Shown piece after piece: positions 57,001 to 64,000 of a stretch of DNA of 64,000 nucleotides; the first letter of the stretch is position 1, and every line of letters starts with the position of its first letter. Both the position numbers and the translations under genes were made by a program. Under the pieces are notes generated by a model that was not told where the DNA came from, ran no database searches, and worked only from the letters and a program-made list of their open reading frames with translations. The stretch is from Meandrina meandrites (lineage: Eukaryota; Cnidaria; Anthozoa; Scleractinia; Meandrinidae): NCBI GenBank assembly GCA_963693305.1, contig OY855915.1:186001-250000 (forward strand), written 5' to 3'.

Positions 57001-59460
57001 GGAAAGTCGAAAAAACGCGTCTTGAACGCAATTGGACGACGTTCCTCAACCCGGCTTTTTGCCCTGCTTGGAAAAGCCCACTCAAAATGGTGGTATGAAA
57101 CCGACATCGTGGAATTTGATCCCAGGGTTGTTTTTTCGTTTCGCCCCGATGGAAAAAGTCGAAAAAAACGCGTTTTGAACGCAATTGGACGACGTTCGTC
57201 AACCCGGCTTTTTGCCCTGCTTGGAAAAGCCCACTCAAAATGGTGGTATGAAACCGACCTCTTGGAATTCGATCTCAAGGGTGTTTTTTCGTTTCGCCCC
57301 GATGGGGAAAGTCGAAAAAACTCGTTTTGAACGCAATTGGACGACGTTCGTCAACCCGGCTTTTTGCCCTGCTTGGAAAAGCCCACTCAAAATGGTGGTA
57401 TGAAACCGACCTCGTGGAATTCGATCCGAAGGGTGTTTTTTCGTTTCTTCCTGATGGGGAAAGTCGAACAAACGCGTCTTGAACGCAATTGAACGACGTT
57501 CGTCAACCCGGCTTTTTGCCCTGCTTGGAAAAGCCCACTCAAAATGGTGGTATGAAACCGACCTCGTGGAATTCGATCCCAATGGTGTTGTTTCGTTTCG
57601 CCGCGATGGGGAAAGTCGAAAAAACGCATTTTGAACGCAATTGGACGACGTTCGTAACCCGGCTTTTTTCCCTGCTTGGAAAAGCCCACTCAAAATGGTG
57701 GTAGGAAACCGACCTCGTGGAATTCGATCCCAAGGGTGTTTTTTCGTTTCTTCCTGATGGGGAAAGTCGAACAAACGCGTCTTGAACGCAATTGGACGAC
57801 GTTCGTCAACCCGGCTTTTTGCCCTGCTTGGAAAAGCCCACTCAAAATGGTGGTATGAAACCGACCTCGTGGAATTCGATCCCAATGGTGTTGTTTCGTT
57901 TCGCCGCGATGGGGAAAGTCGAAAAAACGCATTTTGAACGCAATTGGACGACGTTCGTCAACCCGGCTTTTTTCCCTGCTTGGAAAAGCCCACTCAAAAT
58001 GGTGGTATGAAACCGACCTCGTGGAATTCGATCCCAAGGGTGTTGTTTCGTTTCGCCGCGATGTGGAAAGTCGAAAAAACGCGTTTTGAACGCAATTGGA
58101 CGACGTTCGTCAACCCGGCTTTTTGCCCTGCTTGGAAAAGCCCACTCAAAATGGTGGTATGAAACCGACCTCGTAGAATTTGATCCCAAGGGTATTTTTT
58201 CGTTTCGCCCCGATGGGGAAAGTCGAAAAAACGCGTTTTGAACGCAATTGGACGACGTTCGTCAACCCGGCTTTTTGGACTGCTAGGAAAAGCCCACTCA
58301 AAATGGTGGTATGAAACCGACCTCGTGGAATTCGATCCCAAGGGTGTTTTATCGTTTCGCCCCGATGGGGAAAGTCGAAAAAACGCGTCTTGAACGCAAT
58401 TGGACGACGTTCATCAACCCGGCTTTTTGCCCTGCTTGGAAAAGCCCACTCAAAATGTTGGTATGACACCGACATCTTGGAATTCGATCCCAAGGGTGTT
58501 TTTTCGTTTCGCCCCGATGGAGAAAGTCGAAAAAAACGCGTTTTGAACGCAATTGGACGACGTTCGTCAACCCGGCTTTTTGCCCTGCTTGGAAAAGCCC
58601 ACTCAAAATGGTGGTGTGAAACCGACCTCGTGGAATTCGATCCCAAGGGTGTTTTTTCGTTTCGCCCCGATGGGGAAAGTCGAAAAAACGCGTTTTGAAC
58701 GCAATTGGACGACGTTCGTCAACCCGGCTTTTTGCCCTGCTTGGAAAAGCCCACTCAAAATGGTGGTAGGAAACCGACCTCGTGGAATTCGATCCCAAGG
58801 GTGTTTTTTCGTTTCTTCCTGATGGGGAAAGTCGAACAAACGCGTCTTGAACGCAATTGGACGACGTTCGTCAACCCGGCTTTTTGCCCTGCTTGGAAAA
58901 GCCCACTCAAAATGGTGGTATGAAACCGACCTCGTGGAATTCGATCCCAATGGTGTTGTTTCGTTTCGCCGCGATGGGGAAAGTCGAAAAAACGCATTTT
59001 GAACGCAATTGGACGACGTTCGTCAACCTGGCTTTTTTCCCTGCTTCGAAAAGCCCACTCAAAATGGTGGTATGAAACCGACCTCGTGGAATTCGATCCC
59101 AAGGGTGTTGTTTCTTTTCGCCGCGATGTGGAAAGTCGAAAAAACGCGTTTTGAACGCAATTGGACGACGTTCGTCAACCCGGCTTTTTGCCCTGCTTGG
59201 AAAAGCCCACTCAAAATGGTGGTATGAAACCGACCTCGTAGAATTTGATCCCAAGGGTGTTTTTTCGTTTCGCCCCGATGGGGAAAGTCGAAAAAACGCG
59301 TTTTGAACGCAATTGGACGACGTTCGTCAACCCGGCTTTTTGCCCTGCTTGGAAAAGCCCACTCAAAATGGTGGTATGAAACCGACCTCGTAGAATTTGA
59401 TCCCAAGGGTGTTTTTTCGTTTCGCCCCGATGGAGAAAGTCGAAAAAAACGCGTTTTGAA
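54100..59460 (+). repeat. Family 2 zone with TTTGGACTGCTAGG and TCTTCCTGATGG variants
   Basis: Two strong variant markers recur. TTTGGACTGCTAGGAAAAGC is near 54,317, 55,231, 56,907 and 58,275. TTTCTTCCTGATGG, mostly followed by CGAACAAACGCGTCTTG, is near 54,855, 55,750, 57,445, 57,747 and 58,812. A block at about 55,103-55,655 recurs at 58,146-58,698 (about 3,043 bp), including the rare GTTCATCAACCC, AATGTTGGTATG, GACATCTTGG and GATGGAGAAAG. Two near-identical dimers lie at about 57.4-57.7 and 57.7-58.0 kb. One-base insertions (CGAAAAAAACG) give several 153-bp units. No gene is present. Confidence 0.82.
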
Positions 59461-59465
59461 CGCAA

Positions 59466-60681
59466 TTGGACGAAGTTCGTCAACAAGGCTTTTTGCCCTG
59501 CTTGGAAAAGCCCACTCAAAATGGTGGTATGAAACCGACCTCGTGGAACTCGATCCCAAGGGTGTTATTTCGTTTTGCCCCGATAAGGAAAGTCGAAAAA
59601 ACGCGTTTTGAACGCAATTGGACGAAGTTCGTCAACCCGGCTTTTTGCCCTGCTTGGAAAAGCCCACTCGAAATGATGGTATGAAACCGACCTAGTGGAA
59701 TTCGATCCCAAGGGTGTTATTTCGTTTCGCCCCGATGGGGAAAGTCGAAAAAACGCGTTTTGAACGCAATTGGACGACGTTCGTCAACCCGGCTTTTTGC
59801 CCTGCTTGGAAAAGCCCACTCGAAATGGTGGTATGAAACCGACCTCGTGGAATTCGATCCCAAGGGTGTTTTTCCCTTTCGCCCCGATGGGGAAAGTCGA
59901 AAAAACGCGTTTTGAACGCAATTGGACGACGTTCGTCAACCCGGCTTTTTGCCCTGCTTGGAAAAGCCCACTCGAAATGATGGTATGAAACCGACCTCGT
60001 GGAATTCGATCCCAAGGGTGTTATTTCGTTTCGCCCCGATGGGGAAAGTCGAAAAAACGCGTTTTGAACGCAATTGGACGACGTTCGTCAACCCGGCTTT
60101 TTGCCCTGCTTGGAAAAGCCCACTCAAAATGGTGGTATGAAACCGACCTCGTGGAATTCGATCCCAAGGGTGTTATTTCGTTTTGCCCCGATAAGGAAAG
60201 TCGAAAAAACGCGTTTTGAACGCAATTGGACGAAGTTCGTCAACCCGGCTTTTTGCCCTGCTTGGAAAAGCCCACTCGAAATGATGGTATGAAACCGACC
60301 TAGTGGAATTCGATCCCAAGGGTGTTATTTCGTTTCGCCCCGATGGGGAAAGTCGAAAAAACGCGTTTTGAACGCAATTGGACGACGTTCGTCAACCCGG
60401 CTTTTTGCCCTGCTTGGAAAAGCCCACTCAAAATGGTGGTATGAAACCGACCTCGTGGAATTCGATCCCAAGGGTGTTTTTCCCTTTCGCCCCGATGGGG
60501 AAAGTCGAAAAAACGCGTTTTGAACGCAATTGGACGACGTTCGTCAACCCGGCTTTTTGCCCTGCTTGGAAAAGCCCACTCGAAATGATGGTATGAAACC
60601 GACCTCGTGGAATTCGATCCCAAGGGTGTTATTTCGTTTCGCCCCGATGGGGAAAGTCGAAAAAACGCGTTTTGAACGCAA
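59466..60681 (+). repeat. Family 2 4-mer higher-order repeat, two 608-bp copies
   Basis: Copies start at 59466 and 60074, and a third begins at 60682. Shared marks in order are CCCCGATAAGGAAAG followed by GACGAAGTTCG, AACTCG-or-GAATTCG with CTCGAAATGATGG and CCTAGTGG, GTTTTTCCCTTTCG, and a second CTCGAAATGATGG. ATAAGG lies at 59,583, 60,191 and 60,799, exactly 608 bp apart. Confidence 0.88.
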
Positions 60682-62200
60682 TTGGACGACGTTCGTCAAC
60701 CCGGCTTTTTGCCCTGCGTGGAAAAGCCCACTCAAAATGGTGGTATGAAACCGACCTCGTGGAATTCGATCCCAAGGGTGTTATTTCGTTTCGCCCCGAT
60801 AAGGAAAGTCGAAAAAACTCGTTTTGAACGCAATTGGACGAAGTTCGTCAACCGGGCTTTTTGCCCTGCTTGGAAAAGCCCACTCAATATGGTGGTATGA
60901 AACCGACCTCGTGGAATTCGATCCGAAGGGTGTTTTATCGTTTCGCCCCGATGGGGAAAGTCGAAAAAACGCGTTTTGAACGCAATTGGACGACGTTCGT
61001 CAACCCGGCTTTTTGCCCTGCTTGGAAAAGCCCACTCAAAATGGTGGTATGAAACCGACCTCGTGGAATTCGATCCCAAGGGTGTTTTTTCGTTTCGCCC
61101 CGATGAAAAAGTCGAAAAAACGCGTTTTGAACGCAATTGGACGACGTTCGTCAACCCGGCTTTTTGCCCTGCTTGGAAAAGCCCACTCAAAATGGTGGTA
61201 TGAAACCGACCTCGTGGACTTCGATCCCAAGGGTGTTGTTTCGTTTCGCCCCGATGGGGATAGTCGAAAAAACGCGTTCTGAGCGCAATTGGACGACGTT
61301 CGTCAACCCGACTTCTTGCCCTGCTTGGAAAAGCCTACTCAAAATGATGGTATGAAACCGACCTCGTGGAATTCGATCCTAAGGGTGTTTCTTTGTTTCG
61401 CCCCGATGGGGAAAGTCGAAAAAACGCGTTTTGAACGCAATTGGACGACGTTCGTCAACCCGGCTTTTTTCCCTGCTTGGAAAAGCCCACTCGAAATGGT
61501 GGTATGAAACCGACCTCGTGGTATTCGATCCTAAGGGTGTTTTTTCGTTTCGCCCCGATGGGGAAAGTCGAAAAACCGCTTTTTTAACGCAATTGGACGA
61601 CGTTCGTCAACCCGGCTTTTTGCCCTGCTTGGAAAAGCCCACTCAAAATGGTGGTATGAAACCGACATCGTGGAATTCTATCCCAAGGGTTTTTTTTCGT
61701 TTCGCCCCGATGGGGAAAGTCGAAAAACCGCGTCTTGAACGCAATTGGACGACGTTCGTCAACCCGGCTTTTTGCCCTGCTTGGAAAAGCCCACTCAAAA
61801 TGGTGGTATGAAACCGACATCGTGGAATTCGATCCCAAGGGTGTTTTTTCGTTTCGCCCCGATGGGGAAAGTCGAAAAACCGCGTCTTGAACGCAATTGG
61901 ACGACGTTCGTCAACCCGGCTTTTTGCCCTGCTTGGAAAAGCCTACTCAAAATGATGGTATGAAACCGACCTCGTGGAATTCAATCCCAAGGGTGTTTTT
62001 TCGTTTCGCCCCGATGGGGATAGTCGAAAAAACGCGTTCTGAACGCAATTGGACGACGTTCGTCAACCCGGCTTTTTGCCCTCCTTGGAAAAGCCTACTC
62101 AAAATGATGGTATGAAACCGACCTCGTAGAATTCGATCCCAAGGGTGTTTTTTCGTTTCGCCCCGATGGGGAAAGTCGAAAAAACGCGTTTTGAACGCAA

Positions 62201-63722
62201 TTGGACGACGTTCGTCAACCCGGCTTTTTGCCCTGCTTGGAAAAGCCCACTCGAAATGGTGGTATGAAACCGACCTCGTGGTATTCGATCCTAAGGGTTT
62301 TTTTTCGTTTCGCCCCGATGGGGAAAGTCGAAAAAACGCGTTTTGAACGCAATATGACGACGTTCGTCAACCCGGCTTTTAGCCCTGCTTGGAAAAGCCC
62401 ACTCAAAATGGTGGTATGAAACCGACATCGTGGAATTCGATCCCAAGGGTGTTTTTTCGTTTCGCCCCGATGGAGAAAGTCGAAAAAAACGCGTTTTGAA
62501 CGCAATTGGACGACGTTCGTCAACCCGGCTTTTTGCCCTGCTTGGAAAAGCCCACTCAAAATGGTGGTATGAAACCGACCTCGTGGAATTCGATCCCAAG
62601 GGTGTTGTTTCCTTTCGCCCCGATGGAGAAAGTCGAAAAAACACGTTTTGAACGCAATTGGACGACGTTCGTCAACCCGACTTTTTGCCCTGCTTGGAAA
62701 AGCCTACTCAAAATGATGGTATGAAACCGACCTCGTGGAATTCGATCCCAAGGGTGTTATTTCGTTTCGCCCCGATGAGGAAAGTCGAAAAAACGCGTTT
62801 TCAACGCAATTGGACGACGTTCGTCAACCCGGCTTTTTGCCCTGCTTGGAAAAGCCCACTCAAAATGGTGGTATGAAACCGACCTCGTGGTATTCGATCC
62901 TAAGGGTGTTTTTTCGTTTCACCCCGATGGGGAAAGTCGAAAAAACGCGTTTTGAACGCAATTGGACGACGTTCGTCAACCCGGGTTTTTGCCCTGCTTG
63001 GAAAAGCCCACTCAATATGGTGGTATGAAACCGACCTCGTGGTATTCGATCCTAAGGGTTTTTTTTCGTTTCGCCCCGATGGGGAAAGTCGAAAAAACGC
63101 GTTTTGAACGCAATATGACGACGTTCGTCAACCCGGCTTTTAGCCCTGCTTGGAAAAACCCACTCAAAATGGTGGTATGAAACCGACATCGTGGAATTCG
63201 ATCCCAAGGGTGTTTTTTCGTTTCGCCCCGATGGAGAAAGTCGAAAAAAACGCGTTTTGAACGCAATTGGACGACGTTCGTCAACCCAGCTTTTTGCCCT
63301 GCTTGGAAAAGCCCACTCAAAATGGTGGTATGAAACCGACCTCGTGGAATTCGATCCCAAGGGTGTTGTTTCGTTTCGCCCCGATGGAGAAAGTCGAAAA
63401 AACACGTTTTGAACGCAATTGGATGACGTTCGTCAACCCGACTTTTTGCCCTGCTTGGAAAAGCCTACTCAAAATGATGGTATGAAACCGACCTCGTGGA
63501 ATTCGATCCCAAGGGTGTTATTTCGTTTCGCCCCGATGGGGAAAGTCGAAAAAACGCGTTTTGAACGCAATTGGACGACGTTCGTCAACCCGGCTTTTTG
63601 CCCTGCTTGGAAAAGCCCACTCAAAATGGTGGTATGAAACCGACCTCGTGGTATTCGATCCTAAGGGTGTTTTTTCGTTTCACCCCGATGGGGAAAGTCG
63701 AAAAAACGCGTTTTGAACGCAA
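62201..63722 (+). repeat. Family 2 5-mer higher-order repeat, two 761-bp copies
   Basis: Copies start at 62201 and 62962. Shared marks are GGGTTTTTTTTCG, GCAATATGACGACG, GCTTTTAGCCC, GACATCGTGG, GATGGAGAAAGTCG with an extra A, AACACGTTTTG and CCCGACTTTTTGCC. GCAATATGACG lies at 62,349 and 63,110. The extra A makes one monomer 153 bp, hence 761 rather than 760. Confidence 0.88.
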
Positions 63723-63874
63723 TTGGACGACGTTCGTCAACCCGGCTTTTTGCCCTGCTTGGAAAAGCCCACTCAAAATGGTGGTATGAAACCGACCTCG
63801 TGGAATTCGATCCCAAGGGTGTTTTTTCCTTTCGCCCCGATGGGGAAAGTCGAAAAACCGCTTTTTTAACGCAA

Positions 63875-64000
63875 TTGGACGACGTTCGTCAACCCGGCTT
63901 TTTGCCCTGCTTGGAAAAGCCCACTCAAAATGGTGGTATGAAACCGACATCGTGGAATTCGATCCCAAGGGTGTTTTTTCGTTTCGCCCCGATGGGGAAA
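63875..64000 (+). repeat. Partial family 2 monomer at window edge
   Basis: The first 126 bases of a family 2 unit, with CGACATCGTGGAATTCG. The array continues past the right end of the window. Confidence 0.93.

Larger units (their letters stand above)
45020..63874 (+). repeat. Family 2 satellite (about 124 monomers of 152 bp)
   Basis: Family 2 differs from type A at 12 consensus positions: bases 10, 19, 30, 32, 51, 63, 74, 75, 77, 80, 81 and 129 (about 92% identity). The marks are GACGTTCG, CAACCCGGC, TTTTTGCCCTGC, CCACTCAAAATGG, GGTATG, CCGACCTCGTGGAATTCG and AAAGTCG. Most units gain a GAATTC (EcoRI) site, absent from family 1. Variation between copies is much higher than in family 1, with GTTGTTTCG, GTTATTTCG, GGAAGAGCC, GCTAGAAAAAGCC and TCTTCCTGATGG among the recurring variants and several one-base indels. 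This suggests older or less efficient homogenisation. The five inverted repeats are largely kept; CCACC/GGTGG becomes CCACT/GGTGG with one G-T pair. No gene is present. Confidence 0.95.
1..64000 (+). repeat. Tandem satellite DNA array, 152-bp unit, whole window
   Basis: The same unit recurs every 152 or 153 bases from the first to the last base, always in the same orientation, with no unique sequence, inversion or inserted element. Landmarks found in nearly every copy are TTGGACGAC, GGCTTTTT, GGAAAAGCC, TCAAAATGG or CCAAAATGG, TTCGATCCC, GTTTCGCCCC, GGGGAAAGT and TTGAACGCAA. From 127 to 44,867 the length fits exactly 294 monomers once the 153-bp units and the visible single-base indels are counted. 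From 45,020 to 63,874 it fits about 124. Long, pure, nucleosome-length arrays with higher-order structure are known from eukaryotic centromeres and pericentromeres; that role is inferred here, not shown. The family is not one I recognise. There is no gene in any part of the window. Confidence 0.99.

Noticed and set aside
1..64000. CRISPR-like direct repeat array
   Set aside because: The whole 152-bp unit is repeated, including what would be spacers. There are no variable spacers and no cas genes.
1..64000. Ribosomal DNA spacer subrepeats or a coding minisatellite
   Set aside because: There are no rRNA or flanking coding sequences in 64 kb, and such subrepeat blocks are usually far shorter.

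Overview
The whole 64 kb window is one uninterrupted head-to-tail satellite DNA array. I see no gene, RNA gene, transposon, CRISPR array or unique-sequence gap. The unit is 152 bp (153 bp in one subtype). Counting from the recurring start of the unit (TTGGACGAC at 127), there are about 419 complete monomers plus a partial one at each end, all in the same orientation. Pure arrays of this size, with nucleosome-sized units and nested higher-order repeats (HORs), are typical of eukaryotic centromeric or pericentromeric heterochromatin. I do not recognise the family and cannot name the species. The monomer is about 47% GC and is not CpG-depleted.

Layout. (1) 1-41,675: family 1, very homogeneous, made of two monomer types. 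Type A (152 bp) has an ACGCGT (MluI) site. Type B (153 bp) differs by six linked substitutions plus one extra T. It gains ATTTTAAAAT and CCCTAGGG (AvrII core) and loses ACGCGT. The order of A and B and of private variants defines HORs: 609-bp 4-mers at 18-25 kb, 913/1065-bp 6- and 7-mers at 32-34 and 39-41 kb, a 761-bp 5-mer at 36.7-37.7 kb, and a three-monomer block repeated 5,325 bp apart at 10.8 and 16.1 kb. (2) 41,676-44,867: 21 more divergent family 1 monomers, with their own short-range duplications. (3) 44,868-45,019: one hybrid monomer where family 1 passes into family 2 without loss of register. (4) 45,020-64,000: family 2, with 12 fixed-looking differences from type A (about 92% identity), most copies carrying GAATTC, and much more variation between copies. 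It has its own 608-, 761-, 912- and 1064-bp HORs.

The picture is a satellite array read from a recently homogenised side (left) towards an older, more diverged side (right), shaped by unequal exchange and gene conversion. Short reading frames appear in every monomer only because the unit is stop-poor. They start at TTG, repeat with the monomer and shift frame at each 152-bp unit, so none is annotated as a gene. No promoter, terminator, riboswitch, attachment site or replication origin can be supported.
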